A DNA stretch of 64,000 nucleotides. Source: Methanococcus aeolicus Nankai-3 (lineage in GTDB: Archaea > AGJL01 > Methanococci > Methanococcales > Methanococcaceae). The notes under the pieces are model-generated. The model saw only the letters and a program-made list of their open reading frames with translations, was not told the origin of the DNA and searched no databases. Position 1 is the first letter of the stretch; each line of letters begins with the position of its first letter. The position numbers and the translations under genes were made by a program. The stretch lies in NCBI RefSeq assembly GCF_000017185.1, contig NC_009635.1, positions 870,563 through 934,562 on the forward strand, read 5' to 3'. Of the stretch, positions 8,150 through 18,105 are shown one piece after another.

Positions 8150-9754
8150 TTACTCTATTTCTATTTTTGGCTTATATCCTACGGTACCCCAGGAATCTGT
8201 GGTATTTGTTAGTATTCCTATTATGGAATAATTTCCTGCTTCTGTGCCATTAACATATATATATTGTTCCGGGTCTCCGTAATATATGGTTCCTATCATT
8301 GTTTTTGGTTTTAATTCATTATATATAATGTCAGTAGTAGTTTCAGCCCCTACTGTGGCGGTAATATCATTTACATCTTTTAAAAATATCCAATCAATAG
8401 AAATTGTTGCATTACTGTTTGTAAATGTATTTATTGAAATTGGATAGTTATTGTCATTATCTCCATTATTAAATGTATTGGTATATTCCATATCCAATGT
8501 ATCATTTAGTATTGTAAAGGTTAAATTCTGTTCTGAAATCCTTTTTAAACCATATGTGTGGAATTCATTTAGATAATTGTATCCATTGGGAACATAACTC
8601 CCACCGCTTCCATTTCTCATATATAGCCAACTGTCACTCCAATTATAACAATCCCAACCAACCCCATTATAGTCAGATTTTGGTTCAAAAAATCCAACTG
8701 CCTGAGCATGAACCGGCGTAAAGTTCCCTTTAAACATTAACTCATATCCTGTCCCATATGTTTTATTAGTCCATACACTTGAACCGAGCCCTTGAACGAT
8801 TAATTTACTATTGTCAATATAATATCCACCGCTAACATTCCAGGTATTGCCATCTATTCTGGTGTTATCGAATGTATCAAATAATATAAATGTATCTTTT
8901 GGATTTTGTCTATCTATTTTTGTAGTTGAATTATATATTATTTTTATATTGGGGTTACCATTTGAACCAAATAATTCGTTTCTACTACAATTGACCCATA
9001 TTATCGATGTATTAGTAGTTCCCTGCTTCCATGTCTGAACCCAGTAAGGGAGTACAATATTATTTTTTCCCTTATTTTTTCCGATTATTCTTATTTCATT
9101 TGGCGAATCTGAATTATTCATGTGGCCATAATTAAAATTACTATTATTCAATATTATGTAAAATGTATGATATTCATTATTTGGCATATTATTTACAGTT
9201 ATTTCTTTTTCATTATTCCATTCATAGTAAAAATTGTTTTTATAAACATAAGGGTCTGGAATTTTGGACAATATAATATCTTTATTTAATTCTATATTTT
9301 TATTTGATGATATTGTTATGCCATTTACTTCTTTTGTGTAATCTAAATTAACATCACATTTTACATTAACAATAAGTGGGTCATTAGTGTGCGATATACT
9401 AACATTTCCAACCGATATTGTAATATTTTTATCATTTAATTTAGATAATGAATTATTCAATTTTTTTGAAATATTTTTTTCAATGGAGCTCCGAGCCTCC
9501 TCCGCACTGTTATAAAATTCACCATTATTCATTATGCCATATGATATATTTACAAATACATCATTTACTATTTTCTCCAAATTTCTATTTGTTGCTGTTT
9601 CTATATTGTCCGAATATAATGCAATTTTCTTAATTTCTATTGTGTTTTCGACATCCTCGGTCTTCATATTTATTGTTTGATAAAATACCGTAGAGGTCAA
9701 AAACACCAATAAAACCAGCGTTATTGAAGTTTGTGATAAATACATATAATTCAT
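8150..9754 (-). CDS. Secreted DUF2341-like surface protein with pilin-like N-terminus
   Basis: 534 residues. A single hydrophobic N-terminal segment (about 7-27, SQTSITLVLLVFLTSTVFY) is followed by a long Asn/Thr/Ser-rich extracellular part with many N-x-S/T sequons. The C-terminal half (about 300-460) looks like a jelly-roll/laminin-G-like module (FILFDTFDNTRIDGNTWNV, VGFFEPK) as found with DUF2341 proteins. It is the last of four minus-strand genes (from 12710 leftwards) and overlaps the preceding gene by 4 bases. The likely role is a minor pilin or cell-surface adhesin. The exact family is uncertain. Confidence 0.65.
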   Translation of the reverse strand: MNYMYLSQTSITLVLLVFLTSTVFYQTINMKTEDVENTIEIKKIALYSDNIETATNRNLEKIVNDVFVNISYGIMNNGEFYNSAEEARSSIEKNISKKLNNSLSKLNDKNITISVGNVSISHTNDPLIVNVKCDVNLDYTKEVNGITISSNKNIELNKDIILSKIPDPYVYKNNFYYEWNNEKEITVNNMPNNEYHTFYIILNNSNFNYGHMNNSDSPNEIRIIGKNKGKNNIVLPYWVQTWKQGTTNTSIIWVNCSRNELFGSNGNPNIKIIYNSTTKIDRQNPKDTFILFDTFDNTRIDGNTWNVSGGYYIDNSKLIVQGLGSSVWTNKTYGTGYELMFKGNFTPVHAQAVGFFEPKSDYNGVGWDCYNWSDSWLYMRNGSGGSYVPNGYNYLNEFHTYGLKRISEQNLTFTILNDTLDMEYTNTFNNGDNDNNYPISINTFTNSNATISIDWIFLKDVNDITATVGAETTTDIIYNELKPKTMIGTIYYGDPEQYIYVNGTEAGNYSIIGILTNTTDSWGTVGYKPKIEIE

Positions 9755-10284
9755 CCCCCGATATATAATTTAACTTTTGATGAAGTAGTATTTTTTGAAT
9801 AATATACTGGCATCCTTATATTTGTATTATATTTACTTATTGCATCGGAATAATCAATATATCGCTTATTTGAGATATTTATATCATTTTCATCTCCATA
9901 AATTACATACCAACCTTCACTTCTATTTAATGTCACAGTGGCAATGATATAATAAGAGGAGCTCCCATTAAAATTTTTACTTAATATTGTGTTATTATCA
10001 ATTTGTAGTTTATAATTATTTAGTCGTATTGATTCATTTAATAATTGTATTGATTTATTTTTCAGGGCTCCATTTTCCTCATCAAAATAATATAAAAGAA
10101 CGGCATCTTGCAATACTCCACTACTTGCAAGGAGCTCCATCGTAGAAATTCCTTTATCAAATTGATATTCATTCTGGACTGCACCCATATATACATCATT
10201 ATGTTCTGTTAATGATACCGTCCAATACCCCATACCAATCATAAGTATTATTGTTCCAATTAATACATCACTATCAAATATCAT
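9751..10284 (-). CDS. Membrane-anchored pilin-like protein
   Basis: 177 residues. One N-terminal hydrophobic segment (about 7-25, VLIGTIILMIGMGYWTVSL) precedes an extracytoplasmic domain with several N-x-S/T sequons. It overlaps the next gene downstream (ending at 9754) and the gene upstream (10281) by 4 bases each, so the three are almost certainly co-translated. It probably belongs to the same surface filament or complex. No named family is recognised. Confidence 0.6.
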   Translation of the reverse strand: MIFDSDVLIGTIILMIGMGYWTVSLTEHNDVYMGAVQNEYQFDKGISTMELLASSGVLQDAVLLYYFDEENGALKNKSIQLLNESIRLNNYKLQIDNNTILSKNFNGSSSYYIIATVTLNRSEGWYVIYGDENDINISNKRYIDYSDAISKYNTNIRMPVYYSKNTTSSKVKLYIGG

Positions 10285-12197
10285 TGTATCACCACCATTG
10301 AAATATTCCTTGGTGAAAATGTAATAGTTTGAAATTGACCTCCATTGCCATTTCCTAAATTAAATTCTACGGGATAATTAGAATGAATTATTCTTATTTC
10401 ATTTAATCCGTCTTTTAATTCATTATTTATATCCTCATACGAAACCCATGTAGTTTGCATATTTTTACTAAATATTTTACCATTTACCGAAAATACAACA
10501 TCATAGGCATTATTATATACTTCGGGTTCATGGCCAACATATTGTCTAACAAATACCCAGTCTATATCAATATATCCGTTTTTATCACTTTCAGGTGGTT
10601 CATATCCTCCAGTTGATGTATCATACTTTCTAGCCACAAATGAAATTGGCATATCAACATCGGATATATATACTGTTCTTTGATAAATATTATCCTCATC
10701 GTCATTAATAATTAAATTTACACTATTTGATCCATTCCTCTGAATTTCATAAGTTTCCCAATTATTATAAAGATTCATCGGAAGTATGCTATAATCCACA
10801 TTATTGTCATTATCTTTCGAAGATTCAAATCTTAAAAATTCTCCGCCCCAATGATAATTTGAAATTATTTGTCTGTCAAATATGGTAGTTCCATTGTAAA
10901 ATCCTATCCATTCCTCATATTTTTTATAAAATTTTACGCGAGATTTCATTGCATAATTACTATTATATTTAGTGTTTGAATAGATTTGTATCAAATTATC
11001 TGTTCCATTATATGCACTATAATTTAATCTTGTATAATTATATCCTATACCATTTGCATAATTATCTCCATCAAATAAATTCCATGTTCCAAAATCGTTT
11101 TCTTCATCAAAATTGGTATTCCACAATGTATTATCAATGTCCAAATTTCCATCGCCATTAATATCTTCTGAAAAATTATCAAATAATTCAAAAACATTTT
11201 TTCCATTACTTTTAGATGTTGCCATTGGATTCCCATATAACATATATATTGTAGTATACTCATTTGGAGCTAAATTCATTTTAACCCATGCTATGGTATG
11301 TGTCGTATTTATTGTCTGTGGCTCAATCCAATAATTTAATTCATTATCGTTTTTATCCAGAAATCGAATATCTTCACATAGGTTATTCATTTCTCCATCT
11401 ATTATATATGATTTAGAATCAAATACTATCTTTACAGCATAATCTGTTAAATATGAATTAACATTATTATGTACGGACATTGGAGAAGCATACTTCCAGT
11501 TGGAATAAGTCCCAAATCTATTTGTAATATCAATTAAAACACGGGCACGGAAATTCTTTTCTACCTCATCCATGTGAAAATAAATTATATCCCCATTAGA
11601 ACCATATGCTTTATAACCAATTGGATTTGGTGAATTATTATCCAAAGTAATTAATGGAATATATACAACATCATTAAATACGGTGAAATCATTGCCCAAA
11701 TTAACATTGAGATTTTTTAGTGAGTTATTAGTTTTTGTTCTATTTGCCACATTTGTATATATTGTAATATTTGATGTGTCAAATGTCGCATTAAAGGCAT
11801 AATTATTAGTTGTTATTAACTCAATGGTTGCGTTTGCTAATTTTTCATCATACTGGTTGGAATATATTCTAAAATACATTTTTTCCCGATCTTCTGAAAA
11901 ATTACTATATATATCAAAAGTTTTGATATTATTGTTTTTTAATTTATTTACTATATTATTGATAAAATTATCTCGTTCATAAAAATCCCCTGGAAACGAA
12001 TATTTTTTTAAATAATAATCCTTCAATAGTGGTGATTTATGTGCTGTATCTATGTCTTTTTTAGATTCAAGAAATGTTAAAAAGTTATGAGTATATGCCA
12101 TACTACCCACATAAAAAACTGCTAAAAATATAAAGGCCACCATAATTGCTTCATATGTAAAAATATATCCTTTTTTTGATTTAATTTTTGTTATCAT
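10281..12197 (-). CDS. DUF2341-containing surface protein with class III-like signal
   Basis: 638 residues. The N-terminus KIKSKKGYIFTYEAIMVAFIFLAVF resembles a type IV-pilin/class III signal, though the usual Gln after the cleavage Gly is absent. Around residues 230-340 is a DUF2341 segment (CEDIRFLDKNDNELNYWIEP, TIYMLYGNP), followed by a jelly-roll-like region (LFDNFSEDINGDGNLDIDN). This architecture is common among archaeal surface proteins. The start has a GGTGAAATT ribosome binding site. It is co-directional with the 148-residue pilin-like gene upstream. Confidence 0.7.
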   Translation of the reverse strand: MITKIKSKKGYIFTYEAIMVAFIFLAVFYVGSMAYTHNFLTFLESKKDIDTAHKSPLLKDYYLKKYSFPGDFYERDNFINNIVNKLKNNNIKTFDIYSNFSEDREKMYFRIYSNQYDEKLANATIELITTNNYAFNATFDTSNITIYTNVANRTKTNNSLKNLNVNLGNDFTVFNDVVYIPLITLDNNSPNPIGYKAYGSNGDIIYFHMDEVEKNFRARVLIDITNRFGTYSNWKYASPMSVHNNVNSYLTDYAVKIVFDSKSYIIDGEMNNLCEDIRFLDKNDNELNYWIEPQTINTTHTIAWVKMNLAPNEYTTIYMLYGNPMATSKSNGKNVFELFDNFSEDINGDGNLDIDNTLWNTNFDEENDFGTWNLFDGDNYANGIGYNYTRLNYSAYNGTDNLIQIYSNTKYNSNYAMKSRVKFYKKYEEWIGFYNGTTIFDRQIISNYHWGGEFLRFESSKDNDNNVDYSILPMNLYNNWETYEIQRNGSNSVNLIINDDEDNIYQRTVYISDVDMPISFVARKYDTSTGGYEPPESDKNGYIDIDWVFVRQYVGHEPEVYNNAYDVVFSVNGKIFSKNMQTTWVSYEDINNELKDGLNEIRIIHSNYPVEFNLGNGNGGQFQTITFSPRNISMVVIQ

Positions 12198-12263
12198 AAT
12201 TTCACCAATTTAGGAGCTCAACATAATCCCCCTAAATTTATTTATTAAATTATCAATATTGCA

Positions 12264-12710
12264 TCAGTTGATAGTTAATGAGGTGTTTTTAACCACATAA
12301 AAATCCCCATAGCTTATATTTATGACATTATTTGGCATATTTTTACCGCTGTTCTTTACATCATCCCCTGAAATATTGACCCCGTTGTTTGTGGGATTAA
12401 ATGTTATATTTTTTTTGCTATTTACTACGATGCTTTTATTTCCAAAATAAATAGTATAATTGTTAACACCTATGGGTTTTAATTCTATTGTTACTATCAT
12501 ATCTTTTGAATAACTAATTAAAGCATAATTTTCAAAACTATCGGCAATTGAATAAACTCTATCAGCTATTTCGGCCTCTTTAAAACTTTCAGTTGTATTG
12601 AATACATTATGATATACTAGCGTAGATACCAGCAATAAAAACATAATTGCAAGAATTGCATCTATTGAAATTTGGGCTTTTTTGGAATTTAGATTTTTTA
12701 ACATAAACAT
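12264..12710 (-). CDS. Class III signal peptide (pilin-like) protein
   Basis: 148 residues. The N-terminus NSKKAQISIDAILAIMFLL matches the archaeal prepilin pattern (basic stretch, then Q-x-S-x-D/E before a hydrophobic helix), as cleaved by EppA-type peptidases in Methanococcus. The rest is an extracytoplasmic Asn-rich domain. It is the first gene of the minus-strand surface cluster (12710 to 8150). AGGGAT lies upstream of the start. The 198-bp gap to the divergent tusA-like gene must hold both promoters. Confidence 0.72.
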   Translation of the reverse strand: MFMLKNLNSKKAQISIDAILAIMFLLLVSTLVYHNVFNTTESFKEAEIADRVYSIADSFENYALISYSKDMIVTIELKPIGVNNYTIYFGNKSIVVNSKKNITFNPTNNGVNISGDDVKNSGKNMPNNVINISYGDFYVVKNTSLTIN

Positions 12711-12908
12711 ATATATCCCTGTAATTTTATAATAAAACTGTATTATTAAACTTATAAATATATTCCCCCAATAAATTAATTAATAAATTATTTTTTATTA
12801 ATTTTTTTAATAGATATATTTATATAATTATTTAATAAATAAAAAGATATAACAATGATAATAAACATATTAATAAATCTAATGCAAAAAAATAAATATG
12901 GTGAAAAT

Positions 12909-13121
12909 ATGGAGCTCCAAGTAAGTGGAACAGTTTGTCCAATACCAGTATTAAAAACAAAAAAAGCACTTGATTCGATGTCAGAAGGAGAAGAATTAAT
13001 TGTAATCGGAGACTATAAACCAGCTCTTGAAAACATTACAAGATTTGCAGAAGAACATGGTCATACAGTTGTATCTGCCGAAGAAACTGAAAATGGATTT
13101 AAAATAATAATAAAAAAGTAA
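12909..13121 (+). CDS. TusA-family sulfur carrier protein
   Basis: 70 residues from the ATG at 12909, set by GGTGAAAAT directly upstream; an earlier in-frame ATG gives a Lys/Asn leader outside the family. The CPIPVLKTKKAL motif contains the CPxP persulfide Cys of the TusA/SirA family. It probably carries sulfane sulfur for tRNA thiolation, Fe-S or cofactor synthesis. It is paired with the DsrE-like gene 30 bp downstream, an arrangement also known in other Methanococcales (as I recall, MJ0990/MJ0989). Confidence 0.85.
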   Translation: MELQVSGTVCPIPVLKTKKALDSMSEGEELIVIGDYKPALENITRFAEEHGHTVVSAEETENGFKIIIKK

Positions 13122-13151
13122 AAAATAATAATATAAAAATAAGGTGATATT

Positions 13152-13496
13152 TTGAAATTCACTGTAATAATTACATTGGCACCATATGGACAGGAGAAAG
13201 CATATTCTGCCCTTAGATTTGCACTTACCTCAATATTGGAAGGTATAGATATAAATATATTTCTTCTCGAAGATGGAATTTATGTTGCAAAAACTAACCA
13301 AAATCCAGCAGGAGCTCCCAATTATTTAGAATATTTACAAAATTGCATTGAAGCGGGAGCAGTTGTAAAAGTATGTGGTCCATGCTGTAAAGCCAGAGGA
13401 TTAGAAGAAAAAGATTTAATTGATGGAGTTAAATTAGCTACAATGCACGATTTAGTGGCATTTACAAAAGAAAGCGATAAAGTAATTACATTTTAA
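13152..13496 (+). CDS. DsrE/TusD-family sulfur-relay protein
   Basis: 114 residues starting at TTG, with AAGGTGAT four bases upstream. DsrE fold: an N-terminal strand, YGQEKAYSALRFALT, then the Cys-bearing VCGPCCKARGLEEKDL (about residues 75-90), the likely persulfide site. It is predicted to receive or pass sulfur with the adjacent TusA-like protein. A GGAGCTCCC palindrome is embedded in the coding sequence and encodes Gly-Ala-Pro. Confidence 0.82.
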   Translation: MKFTVIITLAPYGQEKAYSALRFALTSILEGIDINIFLLEDGIYVAKTNQNPAGAPNYLEYLQNCIEAGAVVKVCGPCCKARGLEEKDLIDGVKLATMHDLVAFTKESDKVITF

Positions 13497-13567
13497 AAAA
13501 TATTAAAAATTGTAAAAATCAAAGATTTTTACTATTATTTCTTTTTTTGTTATTTATTCTATTTTTA

Positions 13568-14713
13568 TTATCGAACAGCAAAAAATAGACATTTTAAATA
13601 TTCTAAATTTTTATTTGCCATTGTAATTATATGATCAGGAGATTGTGTCCTATAATCTCCAATTTGCATAATTTCTTTTTTTGCCCTAAGGGAGGACGAA
13701 ACCACCATATTTTTAAAAGATTCTCTATCGATATGATGGGAACAGGAACAGGATATAAATAATCTTTTTGATAATTTTAATCCTATCGTATTCATTGTGC
13801 TGTATGCTTTTAAAGCTGTTTTTATATCTTTTTTAGATTTTGTGAATGTTGGAGGATCTAAAATTACAACATCAAATTTTTCATTGTTGCCAATCATATC
13901 TCTCATTACATCAAAGGCATTTCCATTTATAAACTCATAATTTTGTATGTTGTTGAGCTCCATATTTTCCCCTGCTACTTCAATTGCCTTATCGGAAATA
14001 TCTACACCTACAACGCTTGCCCCTTTTATACCACAATGGACTGAAAAACCACCAGTATAACAACAAATATCTAAAACTTTATCTCCTTTTTTAATATATT
14101 TTTCTAAATTTATTCTGTTTTCTCTTTGGTCTAAGAAAAAACCTGTTTTATGCCCCTTTAAATTTACCTTAAATTTTGCATTTCCTTCATTTATTATTGT
14201 TTCAATGTTGGATTTATCCCCATATATTTTTGAATTAATTTCTTTACTTCCTTTTTTTGCACTTTGGACATGTAGCGTATTAATATTAGCTATCTCATTT
14301 AGGCACTCAAAAATAATGGGAGCATAATTTTCCATAACTGTTGAGGATAATTGCATAGAAGCTAAATCGTTATATTTATCCAATATAATTGAAGGCATTA
14401 AATCAGCTTCGGCATATATCATTCTATATGTATCTTTATAATTTAATATGGTTTTACGGTAATTATTGGCTTCTTTTATACGATTATAAAAGAAATCTTT
14501 GTCTATTTCCTCATCATTTAGAGTTAGTATTTTAATTGTAGGAGCTCCCGGATTATATAATGCCTTTGCTACAAAATTATTATTATAATTAATTGTTATT
14601 ATTTGTTCTTTTTCTGGAAAATCCTCTTTATTTATTACAGCATTTTTATAAATAATCCGTGAAAAATTCTTAATTGAAGTATATGCCCTTTTATCTATTT
14701 CTATTTTTATCAA
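13568..14713 (-). CDS. Class I SAM-dependent rRNA methyltransferase, RlmI-like
   Basis: 381 residues. An N-terminal PUA-like part precedes a Rossmann methyltransferase: motif I VLDICCYTGGFSVHC (about 216-230), the acidic loop VVGVDIS, and motif IV ILDPPTFTKSK (about 287-297), with a later FISCSCSHH. This is the RlmI/COG1092 pattern (23S rRNA m5C), but archaeal substrates are not established. It is followed 26 bp upstream on the same strand by atwA. The start has GGTGATTTT. Confidence 0.8.
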   Translation of the reverse strand: MIKIEIDKRAYTSIKNFSRIIYKNAVINKEDFPEKEQIITINYNNNFVAKALYNPGAPTIKILTLNDEEIDKDFFYNRIKEANNYRKTILNYKDTYRMIYAEADLMPSIILDKYNDLASMQLSSTVMENYAPIIFECLNEIANINTLHVQSAKKGSKEINSKIYGDKSNIETIINEGNAKFKVNLKGHKTGFFLDQRENRINLEKYIKKGDKVLDICCYTGGFSVHCGIKGASVVGVDISDKAIEVAGENMELNNIQNYEFINGNAFDVMRDMIGNNEKFDVVILDPPTFTKSKKDIKTALKAYSTMNTIGLKLSKRLFISCSCSHHIDRESFKNMVVSSSLRAKKEIMQIGDYRTQSPDHIITMANKNLEYLKCLFFAVR

Positions 14714-14739
14714 AAAATCACCATATTATAATATATAAA

Positions 14740-16389
14740 TTATTGCCCCAAAAATTTAGAGCAACTTCTTTCTATAAATTCATTACAAATTTTTTCGGGA
14801 GCTCCATCGCCGATTAATTTATTTTCATCAATTAATATTGCCCTATGACTTATTTCTTTTATAAGTTCTATATGGTGGCTTATTACAACTATGGTAGTTC
14901 CAAATTTATTATTTATTTTCTTTAAGTAATTAGAAACCTCCCGCAATGTAATCGGGTCTAAATCTCCAAATGGTTCATCAAGTAATAATATTTTTGGCTT
15001 TGATATAATTTGTAAAGCTAATGCCACCCTTACCCGTTCTCCTCCGCTTAATTCCATTGGTGTCTTTTTTAATATTTCTTCATCTAAATCAAGAGCACTT
15101 AAAACTTCTTTGGGATGGAAATCATCGACAACAGCAGGGAATAATAGTTTTACAATATCCTCTGATATTCCTAATTTTTCAAGTTTATTTTTCATCTCTG
15201 CTTCTGGTAAATCTATAAGCTGATAAATAGCATCTACTGTTTTAGGAGATATATTTAACTCCGCAGATTTTAATTTTGCATTTGATATGGCACCTTCTCC
15301 CTTAATTCCTTGCCTGTATTTTAACAGCTGTTCTACTGTTAAGTAATGGGTTAATGAGAATTCTTGGTGCATAATTCCTATTTTTCTTCTTAATTGCACT
15401 CTCTCCCAACCATAATCCGTTAAATCAACGCCATCAATGGTAATTGTTCCATTATCGGGGACTTCCAAACCTGCCAGTAATCTTAACAATACAGATTTAC
15501 CTGTTCCACTTGGACCAATAATTGATAAGATTTCTTGTTCTTTTACGCTAAATGATATATCCTTTAAATTTAGTGTTTCTCCCCCATTAACTACAAAATA
15601 TCTTTTTGATATGTTATTTACTTCTATTTCGTTGTTATCTTTGGGTGCTCCCATATTTTGCTCTGGTTCAGGCATATCTTTTAAAAACTCATTTATTATT
15701 TGGTTGGGAGCTCCCTCCATTTTCACCCTACCATTTTCTAATAATATACATCTATCACATAGATATTCATGTATTTCTGGAAGATGGGAAGTAATAATAA
15801 TTGTAATATTTAATTTATCATTGATATTTTTTAAAACTTCTAATAAAGCCTGTTTTGAAGCAGGGCATGACATTGTAGCAGGTTCATCAAGTAATAAAAC
15901 CCCCTCTCCTTTTTCGTATATTTTTGCTATTTGTCTTCCCATTATAAGCCGTTGCTTTTCTCCTCCACTTAATATATTTGAATAGGCATTTTTTTTATGC
16001 TCCAATCCAACAAGTTTTAATATTTCTGTTGCAGTTTTTTCGTATTCTTCCCACTCCTCTTCCATAGGGAGCTCCTCATTATATGAGTTAGTTCTTATGG
16101 CATATAATTTCCTAATTATATTGTATATGGCAGGTTCGGCCCATAGTGCAAAATTCCTTTGTATGTGTATTGCAGTAATCTCTCGTAAATTTTCTTTTTT
16201 ACCGCATATTTCAATTTCCCCTTCGTATTCTTTGTCTGTTCCTCTCAATATTTTAATTATTGTAGATTTTCCAGCCCCTGATTTTCCAATTATTCCAACA
16301 ATTTCTCCTTTTTTAGCTTCAAAACTTATGTTATCGAGCACCTTTTTTTTACCATAATATTTAGATAAATTATTTACTTTAACTGTCAT
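14740..16389 (-). CDS. atwA: Methyl-coenzyme M reductase activation component A2
   Basis: 549 residues, two fused ABC ATPase domains without membrane segments. The first has Walker A GKSGAGKST (about 36-44), signature LSGGEKQR and LLLDEPATMSCPASKQ. The second has GPSGTGKSV (about 293-301), LSGGERVR and LLLDEPFGDLDPI. The second-domain DHPKEV-type insertion and overall plan match component A2, which with ATP helps reductively activate the Ni(I) F430 of methyl-CoM reductase. Several GGAGCTCC palindromes encode Gly-Ala-Pro or Glu-Leu inside it. The start has AAGGTGCGAT. Confidence 0.9.
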   Translation of the reverse strand: MTVKVNNLSKYYGKKKVLDNISFEAKKGEIVGIIGKSGAGKSTIIKILRGTDKEYEGEIEICGKKENLREITAIHIQRNFALWAEPAIYNIIRKLYAIRTNSYNEELPMEEEWEEYEKTATEILKLVGLEHKKNAYSNILSGGEKQRLIMGRQIAKIYEKGEGVLLLDEPATMSCPASKQALLEVLKNINDKLNITIIITSHLPEIHEYLCDRCILLENGRVKMEGAPNQIINEFLKDMPEPEQNMGAPKDNNEIEVNNISKRYFVVNGGETLNLKDISFSVKEQEILSIIGPSGTGKSVLLRLLAGLEVPDNGTITIDGVDLTDYGWERVQLRRKIGIMHQEFSLTHYLTVEQLLKYRQGIKGEGAISNAKLKSAELNISPKTVDAIYQLIDLPEAEMKNKLEKLGISEDIVKLLFPAVVDDFHPKEVLSALDLDEEILKKTPMELSGGERVRVALALQIISKPKILLLDEPFGDLDPITLREVSNYLKKINNKFGTTIVVISHHIELIKEISHRAILIDENKLIGDGAPEKICNEFIERSCSKFLGQ

Positions 16390-16493
16390 AATCGCACCTT
16401 AATTACATATTTAGAAAATATTATTATATATTTAGATAATAATGATAAATGATAATGGTTATAATAATAATGATAATCTTTTTATATATAATT

Positions 16494-16602
16494 TATAGTC
16501 TGTTTGGAGAGTAGGTTCATTAATTAGTCAATATATATCCAAGTATATTAATAAATATTTAATATATACATATCGGTGCAAAAAGTTCTCGAATAGACTA
16601 TA
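16494..16602. repeat. Family B MITE-like element, copy 2
   Basis: 109 bp bounded by TATAGTCTGTTTGG and GAATAGACTATA, with AAAAAGTTCTCGAA next to the right end. It matches the reverse complement of the copy at 957-1093. It fills the leader of the AGOG glycosylase gene and ends about 60 bp before its start codon, so it may carry or disturb that promoter. Confidence 0.7.
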
Positions 16603-16662
16603 TGGTGTATAGTGAAAATATATAGGGGAGCTCCCAAAAAGCATAACCCATTGTGTGATAAA

Positions 16663-17436
16663 ATGGATAAATTAAACAATTTAAAAACTACATTAAAAGA
16701 GTTAGGTATAGAATCTGCAAAAACGATTGAAGAAACCGTAGATTTACAATATCATTATTTAGAAAATCTGCAAAAATCATTAAATAATGACGAATTATTT
16801 TTAAAATTAGTAATAATTAATGCCCTTACGAGCTATCAACTTTCAACAACTGGCGAAAACTGGTGGAAGGAATTTTCAGAATATAACTGGGACAATACCA
16901 TTAAAAATAAAGAGAAAGATAATGGCGATTTATTTGAAAATTATATATTATTTTTAAGTAATTCAAATGGAAATAGACGCATTAACAATGTAAAAATAAA
17001 AAGAATTAATAAAATAAAACCATTTTTAAATAATTTACCCATTGCAGATTTGGAAAATTATTATTTAAATATGAATTCATTCAGGGATAATCTGGCAAAG
17101 CAATTAAACACAAAAAAGGATTCAAAAACCGTAGTATTTGCTATTAAAATGTTTGGATATGCTTCAAGGATAGTTTTTAAAAGATTTATTCCTTATCCTT
17201 TTGAGATTGAGATACCAAAAGACAGCAGGATAGAAAAATACACCAAAAAATTTACAGAACAAAATCCAATTGAATTTTGGAACAATATTTCAAAAGAAAC
17301 GGAAATTCCTCCTCTTCATATAGATTCTATATTGTGGTCAGCTTTGGGAAATTCAAAAACTGTAAAAATTCGTTTAAAATCGTTGGAAAATAAAGAAATA
17401 AGTAAAAAAATAGATAATTTAATAAATATTCAATAA
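16663..17436 (+). CDS. N-glycosylase/DNA lyase, archaeal 8-oxoguanine glycosylase (AGOG)
   Basis: 257 residues from the ATG at 16663, preceded by TGTGAT; an upstream GTG (16612) would add an unlikely basic extension. The segment ALTSYQLSTTGENWWKEF (about residues 55-72) is typical of AGOG glycosylases, a helix-hairpin-helix subgroup that removes 8-oxoguanine. MFGYASRIVF and the conserved late helices fit as well. It is monocistronic and convergent with the FmdE-like gene, with only one base between them. Confidence 0.82.
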   Translation: MDKLNNLKTTLKELGIESAKTIEETVDLQYHYLENLQKSLNNDELFLKLVIINALTSYQLSTTGENWWKEFSEYNWDNTIKNKEKDNGDLFENYILFLSNSNGNRRINNVKIKRINKIKPFLNNLPIADLENYYLNMNSFRDNLAKQLNTKKDSKTVVFAIKMFGYASRIVFKRFIPYPFEIEIPKDSRIEKYTKKFTEQNPIEFWNNISKETEIPPLHIDSILWSALGNSKTVKIRLKSLENKEISKKIDNLINIQ

Positions 17437-17437
17437 T

Positions 17438-18016
17438 TTATTTATTCATTAATTTCTCAAAGCATTCCATGCATACAACCTTTCCGTCGATTAATCTCCC
17501 CTTAATTTCCATAAAATACTCCCCACACTCATCACATTTAAGTGAAGGATATATTTTAGCTTTTTCAGGTTCTGGAATATCCACTTCCTCAATATTTAGG
17601 AGCTCCCCATCAAATAAGTTTAATATTTTTTCAGCGCATTTGCCTTTTAATTCATCCATAAGCTTTATTCTTTCTTTGTCTGAAACCTTGCTTAATTTAT
17701 CCCACATATTATTCATTTCATTAGTTATTTCATCTTTAAATGAAACTCTAATACCTTTTTTATGCTCTCTTGAATAAAATACATAAACGGGCTTTCCATA
17801 GTCTTTAAATATTAAATTTCCCTTCCCAAAGGTGCATCCAAGTAAATATTGAATTGCATCAACACTACATGAATTATTATATACAATAGCTACAAGCTCC
17901 TCGTCCTCCGATTTTTTATAGTGATTTTGAACATATTTTGCCACCCTATACCCCATAGCTAAACCAGGGCAAAAATGACCATGAAATTCTATTGTATTCT
18001 TTAAATCCTCTTTCAT
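17438..18016 (-). CDS. FmdE-family protein with C-terminal zinc ribbon
   Basis: 192 residues. The start HGHFCPGLAMGYRVA (about 12-26) is the FmdE signature, with a conserved Cys and His. NNSCSVDAIQYLLGCTFGKGNL follows, and a CxxC...CxxC zinc finger closes the protein (CDECGEYF...CMECFEKL). FmdE is co-transcribed with molybdenum formylmethanofuran dehydrogenase in some methanogens and binds metal, but its role is unclear. No fmd gene is adjacent here. The start has GTGAATAT upstream. Confidence 0.85.
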   Translation of the reverse strand: MKEDLKNTIEFHGHFCPGLAMGYRVAKYVQNHYKKSEDEELVAIVYNNSCSVDAIQYLLGCTFGKGNLIFKDYGKPVYVFYSREHKKGIRVSFKDEITNEMNNMWDKLSKVSDKERIKLMDELKGKCAEKILNLFDGELLNIEEVDIPEPEKAKIYPSLKCDECGEYFMEIKGRLIDGKVVCMECFEKLMNK

Positions 18017-18105
18017 ATATTCACCATTTTCTTTTTGTTTAGTAAATCGATAGATAGGTTGTTATATACCCCATAATCTCATATTGCCCTTATTTATATG
18101 AATTA

